Assembly (NCBI GenBank): GCA_900538475.1
Contig: UPYT01000004.1
Location: 62,001 to 126,000 of the forward strand
From: an uncultured Clostridium sp.
GTDB taxonomy: Bacteria > Bacillota > Clostridia > Lachnospirales > Lachnospiraceae
Reading direction: 5' to 3'
Length of the DNA: 64,000 nt
The position numbers were made by a program, and so were the translations under genes. The notes under the pieces are model-generated. The model was not told where the DNA came from, did not search any database, and worked only from the letters and a program-made list of their open reading frames with translations. Every line of letters begins with the position of its first letter. Positions within the stretch are counted from its first letter, which is position 1. Positions 35,153-44,616 of the stretch are shown one piece after another.

Positions 35153-36139
35153 TTACATACCCGTACCTGTTTCGGAGGCATCTTTCAGCCAGTCTACCCA
35201 CACAGAATAGTATTTTCCCAGCACATGGGAACCATCTGTGGAGTAATCTGCCTTCAGATTGCCGTTTTCATCATCAAATACTGGATTTACATCAAGATAG
35301 AAGCAGCTGTTTTCTTCGGCAAGGGTCTGGATTCCGCTGTTAAGGCGGTTGATTTTTTCGTTGTTGTAGGTACTGCTTGAGGCTGATTTGTTTCCGGTAA
35401 CATGAAGGTTGGCCTGAAGAACCAGGATTGCCTCCGGCTGCAGGGACTGAATGGTATCTACTACAGACTGGTATTTTTTGATAATGCTGCTGTATTCGTA
35501 ACCCAACTCATTGATTCCCAGCATCAGGTAAATGGTTTGAAATTGCCTTCGAGACAAAACTTCCCTTAATGTCAGCTTGATCCCGCTTTTTGTTTTTACA
35601 CGGGAATCAAACAGGTTGAATACACTCATTCCGGAATCTGCAAAAACCTCAGCCTGTCCCAGATCTCCATATTCGGAAAGGCCGGCAGTCCTGGAGTCTC
35701 CAATAAAAAGCACATTGGTGAAATCGGGATTTTCCGGGATAGAGAGGGCGTTCTGTGTGGAGGTTTCTGGGAGAGCGGAGGAATGGCTGTCCCCTGAAAC
35801 TTCTGTGGCTGAGGAAACCGTGCCGGATTCCTCAGCAGCCGGAGAGACGTTTTCGGAGCCGGACACTGCCATGTCGTTGGAAGCAGAACTGTCAGCTGGG
35901 AGCGGAGCTGCCGGATTTCTCTCAGAAGAAGCTTCCTGGTCTGCGCCTGGTTCAGCCGGAGGCTTTTCGGACAATGTCTGTCCTCCATCGGCGTATGCCT
36001 TTGCAGTCATTCGGAGATCGGTTCCGATATCGATGATTTCAGCGGCTACTGCTTCCGCCACAGAATCCGGAATCATCCGCGCTGCAGCAGCGCCGGAAAG
36101 GCTGATGGTTAAAAGTATGGTATACCAGTATTTTCTCAT
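35153..36139 (-). CDS. Secreted or membrane-anchored SGNH/GDSL-type hydrolase
   Basis: 328 residues. An N-terminal signal or anchor (MRKYWYTILLTISLSGAAAA) is followed by a Ser/Pro/Glu-rich linker of about 120 residues and an SGNH domain: block I FIGDSRTAG with the nucleophile Ser, block III LGINELGY with Asn, and the late Asp/His in DGSHVLGKYY. It is the next gene after the MBOAT acyltransferase, 15 bases away. Such pairs (AlgI/AlgJ, PatA/PatB style) O-acetylate or de-acetylate a surface polymer. The polymer is not known. Confidence 0.86.
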   Translation of the reverse strand: MRKYWYTILLTISLSGAAAARMIPDSVAEAVAAEIIDIGTDLRMTAKAYADGGQTLSEKPPAEPGADQEASSERNPAAPLPADSSASNDMAVSGSENVSPAAEESGTVSSATEVSGDSHSSALPETSTQNALSIPENPDFTNVLFIGDSRTAGLSEYGDLGQAEVFADSGMSVFNLFDSRVKTKSGIKLTLREVLSRRQFQTIYLMLGINELGYEYSSIIKKYQSVVDTIQSLQPEAILVLQANLHVTGNKSASSSTYNNEKINRLNSGIQTLAEENSCFYLDVNPVFDDENGNLKADYSTDGSHVLGKYYSVWVDWLKDASETGTGM

Positions 36140-36153
36140 AATGTACATCTCCA

Positions 36154-37572
36154 TTAAAATCTAAAATATAAAAAAGGATCATCTGCACCCAGCTTCATCA
36201 GGTACACACAGCCCCAGAAAACTGCCAGAAGAGGGGCGGCGGTGAAAAAGGAGCTTTTGTACCGCCTGTAAAGCTTTTCCGGCAGTCTGGTCATGAAAAT
36301 CAGTCCGGCGATAAGGGAAACCAGGTAAATCTGCCCATATTTCAGATAATCGCCGGAGAAAAAGGTAAACTCTGCGTGGGGCGTCATAAATGGGAAAAGA
36401 CGGAGAAAGTAAATTTTCATCTGTCCCAGATCCGTAACTGCAAAAATCAGCCAGTTGAGAGGAATAATCAGCATCATATAAAGATGACCCAGAAGGGGGA
36501 ACCGATGTAAAATCCGCCCCAGTCCGGCTTTTTCTATAAAAATCAACAGAAACAGTGCCAGTCCCCACAGGAGGAAATTCCAGCTGGCTCCATGCCAGAA
36601 GCCTGTAAGCAGCCAGACAATCAGCAGGTTTCGGATCATGGTAAGGCTGCCTGCTCTGTTTCCTCCCAGGGGAATGTAAATGTAATCACGAAACCAGCTT
36701 CCCAGGGTGATATGCCATCTGCGCCAGAATTCAGTCATGGACAGAGACAGATAGGGATGGGCGAAGTTGTCAGGCAAGGAAAAGCCCATCAGCTGTCCCA
36801 GGCCTTTTGCCATCAGAGAATAACCGTAAAAGTCAAAGTAAATCTGCAGGCTGAAGGCGATGATTCCCATCCATGCCAGGGGAGTGGAAATGCTTTCGAA
36901 GCCGATGGCTTCTACCTGACTCCAGAGCCGCCCCACCTGATTGGCAAGCAGAACCTTAAATCCAAGTCCCAGAGTAAATTGCCGCAGTCCTTCTTCAAAA
37001 TTTGGAAGATTGCAGGTACGGCAGTGAAGCTGCTGACGGATGGAATTGTAGGTGACAATAGGACCGGCAATCAGCTGGGGGAACATGGTAATATACATTC
37101 CGTAATCAATAAAGGAAGGCTCGTAGGAGGCATCCTTTCGGTAAACGTCTGCCAGATAGGAAATCGCCTGAAAGGTATAAAAGCTGATTCCAATAGGAAG
37201 GGGCAGACGGCAGACTGGGAGAAGGAGTTCCAGTCCAAGGTATGTCAGCAGAATATTCAGATTTTCTGCAAAAAAACCGGAATATTTAAACAAAAACAGC
37301 CAGAACAGATTGAACACAATACCTGCTGCCAGCCATTTTTTTCGATTTTCTTTTTTTCTGCGCCGTCCAAGGAGAATGCCAATCCGGTAATTGACCCAGA
37401 TGGACAAAATCAGAAGAAAAAAATACAGAGGCTGATCCTTGACTCCATAAAAATAGAAGATCAGGCTGCCCACAAACAGGCAGAGATTTTTCCATCTGTC
37501 GGGACAAATATAATAAAGGAATAAAAATACAGGCAAAAAGCCGAAAAGAAAAATAAGACTGCTGAAAACCAT
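36154..37572 (-). CDS. MBOAT family O-acyltransferase (DltB/AlgI-like)
   Basis: 472 residues with about ten hydrophobic segments. The MBOAT histidine is in LTGFWHGASWNFLLWG, and the upstream MTEFWRRWHITLGSWFRDY and IPLGGNR are typical of AlgI/PatA. It transfers an acyl group, usually acetyl, across the membrane to an extracellular polysaccharide or peptidoglycan. ATG 37572 has AAAGGAGG 8 bases upstream; the longer reading frame upstream has no site. It is the first gene of a two- or three-gene minus-strand operon with the SGNH hydrolase. Confidence 0.9.
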   Translation of the reverse strand: MVFSSLIFLFGFLPVFLFLYYICPDRWKNLCLFVGSLIFYFYGVKDQPLYFFLLILSIWVNYRIGILLGRRRKKENRKKWLAAGIVFNLFWLFLFKYSGFFAENLNILLTYLGLELLLPVCRLPLPIGISFYTFQAISYLADVYRKDASYEPSFIDYGMYITMFPQLIAGPIVTYNSIRQQLHCRTCNLPNFEEGLRQFTLGLGFKVLLANQVGRLWSQVEAIGFESISTPLAWMGIIAFSLQIYFDFYGYSLMAKGLGQLMGFSLPDNFAHPYLSLSMTEFWRRWHITLGSWFRDYIYIPLGGNRAGSLTMIRNLLIVWLLTGFWHGASWNFLLWGLALFLLIFIEKAGLGRILHRFPLLGHLYMMLIIPLNWLIFAVTDLGQMKIYFLRLFPFMTPHAEFTFFSGDYLKYGQIYLVSLIAGLIFMTRLPEKLYRRYKSSFFTAAPLLAVFWGCVYLMKLGADDPFLYFRF

Positions 37573-37921
37573 AACTGCCTCCTTTTGTGTATCCTGATGT
37601 ATGCGTCTGTATAGACCAGCTCCAGCAGCAGGGCCGGAAACTGGAATGATACAGACGTCTGAAGCTTTCATACTATAGACGATGCAGAAAAGGAAAAAGT
37701 TTCGCATTTTTTTGCAGCAGAAATCACAAAAAATATCTTCAAATATATAAAAGATGTTCAAAATCCTAAAAAAACGTAGATTTTTGTGGATTTATGTATT
37801 ATACTAAAATTTGCTGTTGTTTATTTTATGAAAAATCTCTGTGAAATTTATCAGAGGCATAAATATCGGCAGAGTGGAAATAGGGCAGCAAAAGACAGTT
37901 GAAAGAAAGGATGACATAGAG
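37573..37921. other. Divergent intergenic region between MBOAT and M42 peptidase genes
   Basis: No gene is supported. It holds a perfect 10-base palindrome CAGACGTCTG (37652-37661) on the MBOAT side and an AT-rich block from about 37720 to 37840 with several -10-like TATACT/TATAAA elements but no convincing -35. A leader of over 80 bases precedes the M42 peptidase. Confidence 0.4.
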
Positions 37922-38962
37922 ATGGAACTGCAGTGGAATTGGGAATATCTGATAGAGGTGATGGAAAAGCTCATAGCGACCCCAAGCCCGGTCAGCTATT
38001 ATGAAGAGATCAATCCTCTGATGGAGAAGCTGGCAGCAGAGCTGGGGTATGAGGTTACGTATGACCGTAAGCATACTGTTTATATTAAGGTTCCGGGAAA
38101 GAACAGGGAGAAGACCGTCTGTGTAGGCGCTCATCTGGATACTCTGGGACTGATGGTAAAGAGAATTGACGAAGATGGAATGATTCGCGTGAGAAATCTG
38201 GGCGGAATTAATTTTAATAATATTGAAGGAGAGACAGTGACCGTTCATACCCGCAGCGGAAAGACCTATACAGGTCTGGTTGCTTGTCAGTCCCATTCTG
38301 TTCATGTGTATGACGATGCAAAAACTCTGGAGAGAAATGAAAATACGATGATGGTGATCCTGGATGAGGATGTGCATTCTAAGGAAGAGGTTAAGGCATT
38401 GGGCATTGAAAACGGAGATATTTTATCTCTGGAGCCTCATTTTACTGTAACTCCCAGTGGATTTATTAAATCTCGCTTTATCGATAACAAAGCGTGTGCA
38501 GCATGCAGTCTGGCTTTGTTAAAAGTTATGAAGGAACAGAATCTGACACCGGCCTGTGATACATGGTTTGTATTCCCACATTATGAGGAGATTGGTCATG
38601 GCGGTGCTTATGTGCCGGATGAGGTTAGTGAGTACCTGGCACTTGATATTGCTGTGATAGGACCGGATCACAATGGAAGAGAAGACCGGGTAAGCATCTG
38701 TGTAAAGGATAATTTCTCTCCGTATGATAGAGAACTGACGGATCGCCTGGTTCGCAAGGCAGAAGCTTTGCAGTTGAATTATGCAGCAGATGTATTCTAC
38801 CGTTATGGAACCGATGGAAGTGCTGCAGTCCGTGCCGGAAATAACCTGAAAGCAGGAGCTTTTGGAATGGGAACTTTTTCTTCCCACGGTATAGAGCGTA
38901 CCCATATGGACGGCGTGAAGAATACAGCAAGACTTCTGGCGGCCTATGTGCTGGAGGACTGA
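37922..38962 (+). CDS. M42-family metallo-aminopeptidase (copy 1)
   Basis: 346 residues. Metal ligands typical of M42 (tetrahedral aminopeptidase family) are present: His/Asp in VGAHLDTLGLMV, Asp in KSRFIDNKACA, the Glu pair in PHYEEIGHGG, and the late His in SSHGIERTHMDG. It would trim N-terminal residues from peptides in the cytoplasm. ATG 37922 has AAAGGA 10 bases upstream. It precedes a peptide ABC transporter and is clearly paralogous to the gene at 44617, so the two bracket the transporter. Confidence 0.92.
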   Translation: MELQWNWEYLIEVMEKLIATPSPVSYYEEINPLMEKLAAELGYEVTYDRKHTVYIKVPGKNREKTVCVGAHLDTLGLMVKRIDEDGMIRVRNLGGINFNNIEGETVTVHTRSGKTYTGLVACQSHSVHVYDDAKTLERNENTMMVILDEDVHSKEEVKALGIENGDILSLEPHFTVTPSGFIKSRFIDNKACAACSLALLKVMKEQNLTPACDTWFVFPHYEEIGHGGAYVPDEVSEYLALDIAVIGPDHNGREDRVSICVKDNFSPYDRELTDRLVRKAEALQLNYAADVFYRYGTDGSAAVRAGNNLKAGAFGMGTFSSHGIERTHMDGVKNTARLLAAYVLED

Positions 38963-39074
38963 TGAAAACAGAATAGAACGCGGTACTTGCTTGAATGAAA
39001 GTCATGCGTTTTAGATAAAGGCCGGGGATTTCCCCATGCCACGCTAAAAAGAGAATAAAAAAGGAGTGTATCAA

Positions 39075-40658
39075 ATGAGAAGAACAGGAAAAATGGTTCT
39101 TGCATGCCTTCTGGCAGCATCTGCAATGCTGACAGCCTGCGGCGGCTCCGGAGATACCGGTTCAGCAGGCTCTGCAGGAACAACAACTCAGGCAGCAGCA
39201 ATTGGTGGAGAATCAAGAAAAGATGGCATTATCCGTGTGGGTATGAGCTCTGACATCACATCTCTGGATCCTCATGCAAACAATGATGTAAACTCATCTA
39301 ACGCAACCCGTCATATCTACAATAACCTGGTTCGTGTTACGAATGATGGTGAGGTTCTGGGCGATCTGGCAGAAAGCTGGGAGTTTCTGGATGATATGAA
39401 CGTACAGTTTAAGCTGAAGGAGGGCGTTAAGTTCTCTGACGGAACCCCGTTAACTTCTGAGGATGTAAAGTTTTCTCTGGAGAGACAGAAAGCATCTGCA
39501 AAGGTTGGTCATCTGGTAGCTATGATCGACAATGTTGAGGTTGTAGACGATCTGACCTTTATTATCCATATGAATCAGCCGTCTAACGCACTGCTGACCT
39601 CTCTGGCTCATGCAGGCGGAGCAATCCTTTGCAAGAGCTACACCGAGAAGCTGGAGAGCGAAGGCAAGAAGCTGGCAGACGCTCCCATGGGAACAGGCCC
39701 ATACACCTTTGTTTCCTGGATGGCAGGCACCAGCGTAGAGCTGAAGAAGAACCCTAACTACTTTGATCCGGAAAGAGCAGCAAAGAACGAGGGTCTGATC
39801 CTGAAGGCAATTACCGAAGAGACCTCCCGTACCATCGCTCTGGAGAACGGTGAGATTGACGTGCTTCTGAATGTAGGTACCAACGACGCTCAGAAGATCC
39901 GTGAGAACAGCAACCTGATTCTGGATGAGTTTGAATGCGCGCAGAATGAGATGGTCGTTATGAATACCACGAAACCGCCGTTTGACAACAAGCTGGTAAG
40001 ACAGGCTGTAAACTATGCAGTAAACAAAGAGGACGCTCTGATCGTTGCAATCAACGGTGAGGGAACTACCATTGACGGATACCTGGCTCCGGCTGCAATT
40101 GGTGCAAAGGATACTGCAGTGAAGTACGAGTATAACCCGGAGAAGGCAAAAGAGCTTCTGGCTGAGGCTGGTTATGCAGATGGATTTACCTTTACTGTAT
40201 TTTCTTCCAGTGACGGACGTTCCAGAGCAGCAACTGCAATTCAGGCAAACCTGCAGCAGGTTGGCATTACCATGAATATTGAGCAGATGGAGTCTTCTAC
40301 CTTCTATGAGAGAACCGGAAACGGTGAGCATGATGCATGTATGCAGGGCTGGGCAGAGAACGCTGAGCCGGATAACACCTACCGTCCGCTGTTTATGAGC
40401 AAAAATGCAGGTGCAGGCGGAAACCGTGCATTCTATAAGAATCCGGAAGTAGATGCTCTGATTGACGATGCAGCTACCAACCGGGATGCAGCAAAGGTTG
40501 ACGAGGATTACAAGAAGATTACTGAGATCGTATCTGACGATGCTATCTGGGTTCCCCTGTATTCTCAGACCGGTTTTGTTGCAAGAAACAAGGATCTGCA
40601 GGGCGTGGAGATTTCTACTTTCAGCATGCATGTTTTAAGCGGCGCTCATTACGAGTAA
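39075..40658 (+). CDS. Peptide/nickel-type ABC transporter substrate-binding lipoprotein
   Basis: 527 residues of the SBP_bac_5 family. A signal peptide with lipobox LTAC (residues 20-23, Cys23) is followed by a Gly/Ser/Ala linker and the domain start IIRVGMSSDITSLDPH. AAGGAG lies 8 bases upstream of ATG 39075. It captures peptides (or similar solutes) outside the cell for the permease encoded next. Its neighbourhood of aminopeptidases makes a peptide the likely substrate. Confidence 0.92.
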   Translation: MRRTGKMVLACLLAASAMLTACGGSGDTGSAGSAGTTTQAAAIGGESRKDGIIRVGMSSDITSLDPHANNDVNSSNATRHIYNNLVRVTNDGEVLGDLAESWEFLDDMNVQFKLKEGVKFSDGTPLTSEDVKFSLERQKASAKVGHLVAMIDNVEVVDDLTFIIHMNQPSNALLTSLAHAGGAILCKSYTEKLESEGKKLADAPMGTGPYTFVSWMAGTSVELKKNPNYFDPERAAKNEGLILKAITEETSRTIALENGEIDVLLNVGTNDAQKIRENSNLILDEFECAQNEMVVMNTTKPPFDNKLVRQAVNYAVNKEDALIVAINGEGTTIDGYLAPAAIGAKDTAVKYEYNPEKAKELLAEAGYADGFTFTVFSSSDGRSRAATAIQANLQQVGITMNIEQMESSTFYERTGNGEHDACMQGWAENAEPDNTYRPLFMSKNAGAGGNRAFYKNPEVDALIDDAATNRDAAKVDEDYKKITEIVSDDAIWVPLYSQTGFVARNKDLQGVEISTFSMHVLSGAHYE

Positions 40659-40725
40659 TTGTTTGACAGTGAAAGCAGAGTTTCCGGATAGTGAACGGAA
40701 AGCTTCTGCTGCTGAATGAAAGATG

Positions 40726-40757
40726 GGAGGGCACATGCCGGAGGGTATGTGCTCTCC
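40726..40757 (+). promoter_or_regulatory. Intercistronic hairpin after the binding-protein gene
   Basis: An 11-bp stem, GGAGGGCACAT with ATGTGCTCTCC (one G-U), and a 10-base loop lie between the binding-protein and permease genes. No T-run follows. It parallels the stem at 520-547 and may keep binding-protein mRNA more abundant than permease mRNA. Confidence 0.6.
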
Positions 40758-40796
40758 TGCGATAAAGGACTAAAACAACAGAGAGGAGAGTGTGAG

Positions 40797-41723
40797 ATGC
40801 ACAAATACGTCTTTAAACGGCTGCTGATGCTGATTCCGGTTATTCTTGGTGTATCTTTCCTGGTATTTTTTATTATGTCCCTGGCTCCCGGTGATACAGC
40901 TCGGAGCATTCTGGGTGAGACGGCTCCTCAGGAGGCGGTGGAAGCCCTGCGTGAGGAATTAGGACTGAATGATCCGGTACTGGTGCGTTACTATCATTAC
41001 ATGGTAGATCTGCTTCATGGCGATCTGGGTGAGTCCTACAAATCTGGTCAGCCGGTTTTTTCTGAGGTAATGGCTCGTTTCCCGGCAACCTTAAAGCTTG
41101 CTTTCTGGGGAATGCTGTTTGCGGTAACCTTATCCATTCCCATTGGAATTATTTCTGCAACCAAGCAGTATTCCATTACAGACAGCGTCAGCATGGTTCT
41201 GGCACTTCTGGGTGTTGCAACCCCGAACTTCTGGCTGGGCCTGATGCTGATTATCGGATTTTCTCTGCATCTGAAATGGTTCCCCTCCGGCGGTGATGCA
41301 GGCTGGAGATCTCTGGTTCTTCCGGTTATTACACTGGGAACCGGATGTATGGCAAGTATTACAAGAATTACCCGTTCTTCCATGCTGGAGGTTGTCCGTC
41401 AGGATTATATTCGTACTGCTAAGGCAAAGGGTGTCAGCAGCCGTGTGGTTATTTACAAACACGCTCTGAAAAATGCCCTGATTCCGGTAGTTACGGTAGT
41501 TGGTCTGCAGTTTGGTTCTCTGTTAGGCGGTGCAGTTCTTACTGAGTCTGTATTCTCATGGCCGGGTGTTGGTACCTACCTGGTAAACAGCATTAAGGCA
41601 AAGGATACCCCTGCAGTACTGGGATGTGTTATTATCTTCTGTATCTGTTTCAGTATTGTAAACCTGGTGGTAGATATTCTGTATGCTTACATTGATCCGA
41701 GAATTAAGTCGAAATATAAATAG
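40797..41723 (+). CDS. Peptide ABC transporter permease (DppB/OppB type)
   Basis: 308 residues, six hydrophobic segments. The N-terminal MHKYVFKRLLMLIPVILGVS and the GDLGESYKSGQPV region are family hallmarks, with the EAA loop near RTAKAKGVSSRVVIYKHAL. GAGAGGAGAG precedes ATG 40797; a longer in-frame extension crosses the intercistronic hairpin and is not used. Confidence 0.93.
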   Translation: MHKYVFKRLLMLIPVILGVSFLVFFIMSLAPGDTARSILGETAPQEAVEALREELGLNDPVLVRYYHYMVDLLHGDLGESYKSGQPVFSEVMARFPATLKLAFWGMLFAVTLSIPIGIISATKQYSITDSVSMVLALLGVATPNFWLGLMLIIGFSLHLKWFPSGGDAGWRSLVLPVITLGTGCMASITRITRSSMLEVVRQDYIRTAKAKGVSSRVVIYKHALKNALIPVVTVVGLQFGSLLGGAVLTESVFSWPGVGTYLVNSIKAKDTPAVLGCVIIFCICFSIVNLVVDILYAYIDPRIKSKYK

Positions 41724-41736
41724 GAGGTGACGTCAA

Positions 41737-42612
41737 GTGGAAAGAACAGTAGAAACACAGAAAAAGCGCAGTATGGCACTGGAAATCTGGCGTCGTCTGC
41801 GAAAAAATAAAATGGCAATGTTAGGCCTTGTGATTCTGGTAATGCTGGCTCTGACAGCAATCTTTGCAGATGTCATTGCCGATTACGATACCAAGGTAAT
41901 TGCCCAGGATATCAAAAACCGTCTTCAGGGACCCAGTATGGAGCATTGGTGCGGAACCGATGAGTTTGGCCGTGATATTTTTGCCCGTCTGGTGCATGGT
42001 TCCAGAGTTTCTCTGGTTGTGGGCCTGATTTCTGTAAGTATTTCTCTTCTGATGGGCGGAGCTCTTGGAGCAATTGCCGGATACTATGGCGGCAGAGTGG
42101 ATAACGTGATCATGAGAATCATGGATATTTTCCTGGCAGTGCCCAGTATTTTGCTGGCCATGACTATTGTGGCAGCTCTGGGAACCAGTCTGATCAACGT
42201 AATGCTGGCTATCGGTGTTTCCGGTATTCCGGGATATGCTCGAATTGTCCGGGCATCCGTTATGAGTATTAAGGATCAGGAGTTTGTAGAGGCATCCCGT
42301 GCTATTGGTGCAAAGAGTCCCACTACGATTTTCCGTGAGATTCTGCCGAACTGTCTGGCTCCGATCATTGTTCAGGCAACCCTGTCTGTAGCAGGAGCAA
42401 TCCTGTCTACTGCGTCCTTAAGCTTCATTGGTCTGGGCGTACAGCCGCCGTCTCCGGAGTGGGGCGCAATGCTGTCCGGCGGAAGAAACTATTTAAGAGA
42501 CGCACTTCATCTGACACTGTTCCCCGGCCTTGCCATTGTGATTACCATTCTGGCACTGAATCTGCTGGGTGACGGACTGCGTGACGCACTGGATCCGCGG
42601 TTAAAACAGTAG
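41737..42612 (+). CDS. Peptide ABC transporter permease (DppC/OppC type)
   Basis: 291 residues with the OppC N-terminal extension, [20 protein letters not shown] motif and the EAA loop [16 protein letters not shown]. It pairs with the preceding permease. The start is GTG 41737 with AGGAGGTGA 7 bases upstream; the previous stop is 14 bases away. Confidence 0.93.
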   Translation: MERTVETQKKRSMALEIWRRLRKNKMAMLGLVILVMLALTAIFADVIADYDTKVIAQDIKNRLQGPSMEHWCGTDEFGRDIFARLVHGSRVSLVVGLISVSISLLMGGALGAIAGYYGGRVDNVIMRIMDIFLAVPSILLAMTIVAALGTSLINVMLAIGVSGIPGYARIVRASVMSIKDQEFVEASRAIGAKSPTTIFREILPNCLAPIIVQATLSVAGAILSTASLSFIGLGVQPPSPEWGAMLSGGRNYLRDALHLTLFPGLAIVITILALNLLGDGLRDALDPRLKQ

Positions 42613-42622
42613 GAGGTACATG

Positions 42623-43633
42623 ATGGACGAGAAAAATTATACCATTGATATTGAGAATCTTTCTGTACGGTACGAGACAGCTGACGGAGTTGTAGAGGCG
42701 GTCAATGGCATTGACTTAAAGATTGAGAGAGGAAAAACTCTGGGTCTGGTGGGAGAGACTGGTGCAGGAAAGACCACAACGGCTCTTTCTATTCTGCGCC
42801 TGATTCCCAATCCGCCGGGAAAAATCACCGGAGGAACCATTAAGCTGCAGGGAAAGAACGTTTTTGAATATAGTGAGCATGAGATGGAAGCCATCCGTGG
42901 AAATCATGTTTCTATGATTTTCCAGGATCCAATGACCTCTCTGAATCCGGTTATGACCGTAGGCGATCAGATCGCAGAGGAAATTCAGCTTCACGATAAG
43001 AAGATTGATAAAAAGCAGGCTCTGGATAAGGCAAAGGCCATGCTGGAAATGGTTGGCATTCCGGGACAGCGTGCGGCAGAGTATCCTCATCAGTTTTCCG
43101 GCGGCATGAAGCAGCGTGTAGTAATTGCTATGGCACTTGTATGCAATCCGGATCTTCTGATTGCTGATGAGCCGACGACGGCTCTGGATGTAACCATTCA
43201 GGCGCAGGTGCTGGATCTGATGCAGAAACTGAAGGAGCAGTACAATACCTCCATGCTGATGATTACCCATGACCTGGGAATTGTGGCTGAGGTTTGCGAT
43301 GAAGTCAGCATTATGTATGCAGGACGAATTGTAGAGCATGGAAATCTGGAGGATATTTTTGAGAATACCAGCCATCCCTACACAGAGGGCCTGTTTGGTT
43401 CTCTTCCGGACATTGAACACCGCACAGAGGAGCTGCATCCCATTCCGGGTCTGATGCCAGATCCGACAGATCTGCCCAGCGGATGCCCCTTCCACCCCCG
43501 GTGTGCTTACTGCACAGAGCTGTGCAAAACAAGGCGTCCGGTGGAAACACGGCTGTCAGATACCCATACCGTTGCCTGTCTGGCCTATGAGGAAGGCACA
43601 GGAGTTGTGTTAGGAGGAAAGCGCAGTGAGTAA
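42623..43633 (+). CDS. Peptide ABC transporter ATPase (DppD/OppD type)
   Basis: 336 residues with Walker [10 protein letters not shown], signature FSGGMKQR, Walker B LLIADEPT and the C-terminal oligopeptide extension holding four cysteines ([14 protein letters not shown]). AGGAGG (42611-42616) is 6 bases from ATG 42623 and only 3 from ATG 42620, so the later start is preferred. It overlaps the next ATPase gene by 8 bases. Confidence 0.93.
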   Translation: MDEKNYTIDIENLSVRYETADGVVEAVNGIDLKIERGKTLGLVGETGAGKTTTALSILRLIPNPPGKITGGTIKLQGKNVFEYSEHEMEAIRGNHVSMIFQDPMTSLNPVMTVGDQIAEEIQLHDKKIDKKQALDKAKAMLEMVGIPGQRAAEYPHQFSGGMKQRVVIAMALVCNPDLLIADEPTTALDVTIQAQVLDLMQKLKEQYNTSMLMITHDLGIVAEVCDEVSIMYAGRIVEHGNLEDIFENTSHPYTEGLFGSLPDIEHRTEELHPIPGLMPDPTDLPSGCPFHPRCAYCTELCKTRRPVETRLSDTHTVACLAYEEGTGVVLGGKRSE

Positions 43634-44588
43634 TGCAATTTTAGAGGTAAAAAACCTGAAAAAATATTTTAATACCCCGGGCGGCGTCCTTCATGCGGTG
43701 GATGATGTCAGCTTTACTCTGGAAAAGGGAAAAATCCTCGGCGTAGTAGGAGAGTCCGGCTGCGGAAAGTCTACCATGGGACGTGCAATCCTGCGGCTTC
43801 ATGAGCCGACCTCCGGTGAGGTTTTGTTTGAGGGAAAGGATATTACAAAGATTTCCACAGAGGAGATGAGAAAGCTTCGCTCTGAGATGCAGATCATTTT
43901 CCAGGATCCCTTTGCTTCTCTGAACCCGAGAAAAACCGTCAGCGAGATTATCGGAGAGCCCTTGCGTCTCCACAAAATTTACAAGTCAGCAGCGGAGCGG
44001 CAGAAGCATGTTCTGGAGCTGATGGAGGTAGTAGGACTGGCAGAGCGTCTTGTAAATACCTATCCTCACGAGTTGGATGGCGGCCGCAGACAGAGAATCG
44101 GAATTGCCAGAGCTCTGGCATTGAATCCCAAGTTTATCGTTTGTGACGAGCCGGTTTCTGCCCTGGATGTTTCCATTCAGGCACAGATTTTGAACCTGTT
44201 AAAGCGGTTAAAGAAAGAGCGTGGTCTGACCTATATGTTCATTACCCACGATCTTTCTGTTGTAAATTATTTCTCTGATGATATTATGGTTATGTACCTG
44301 GGCAAAATGGTGGAATATGCACCGTCTGAGGAGCTGTTTGAGAATCCGGTTCATCCGTATACAAAAGCGCTGCTTTCTGCAATTCCAGTACCGAGGCTGC
44401 GTGAGAAGAAGGAGAGAATCCTGCTGAAGGGCGAGATCACTTCTCCTATCGACCCGAAGCCGGGCTGCCGTTTTGCACCTCGCTGTGCGTATGCGAAGGA
44501 CTGCTGCTTTAAGGAGTCTCCGGAGCTTAAGGATATTGGAAACGGACATAAGGTGGCATGTCACTTCAGTGATGAATTTTGTAAATAG
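43626..44588 (+). CDS. Peptide ABC transporter ATPase (DppF/OppF type)
   Basis: 320 residues with Walker [10 protein letters not shown], Walker [13 protein letters not shown] and a C-terminal cysteine motif ([13 protein letters not shown]). The signature reads LDGGRRQR instead of LSGGQRQR, replacing the serine that normally contacts ATP with Asp. GTG 43626 has AGGAGG 8 bases upstream and overlaps the preceding gene. It completes a five-gene peptide transporter. Confidence 0.92.
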   Translation: MSNAILEVKNLKKYFNTPGGVLHAVDDVSFTLEKGKILGVVGESGCGKSTMGRAILRLHEPTSGEVLFEGKDITKISTEEMRKLRSEMQIIFQDPFASLNPRKTVSEIIGEPLRLHKIYKSAAERQKHVLELMEVVGLAERLVNTYPHELDGGRRQRIGIARALALNPKFIVCDEPVSALDVSIQAQILNLLKRLKKERGLTYMFITHDLSVVNYFSDDIMVMYLGKMVEYAPSEELFENPVHPYTKALLSAIPVPRLREKKERILLKGEITSPIDPKPGCRFAPRCAYAKDCCFKESPELKDIGNGHKVACHFSDEFCK

Positions 44589-44616
44589 GCTTTCATAGTT
44601 TGAATGGAGAAGAACA

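Noticed and set aside
36592..37524. 310-codon plus-strand open frame opposite the MBOAT gene
   Set aside because: Shadow of a clear polytopic acyltransferase; the product has no domain features and no start site.
37573..37761. 63-codon N-terminal extension of the MBOAT protein
   Set aside because: The extension has no ribosome binding site, while AAAGGAGG precedes the internal ATG that gives a normal membrane-protein start.
39450..40631. 393-codon open frame antisense to the peptide-binding protein gene
   Set aside because: It is the codon shadow of a well-supported lipoprotein gene; it has no plausible start site and reads as Cys/Leu/Ser-rich nonsense.
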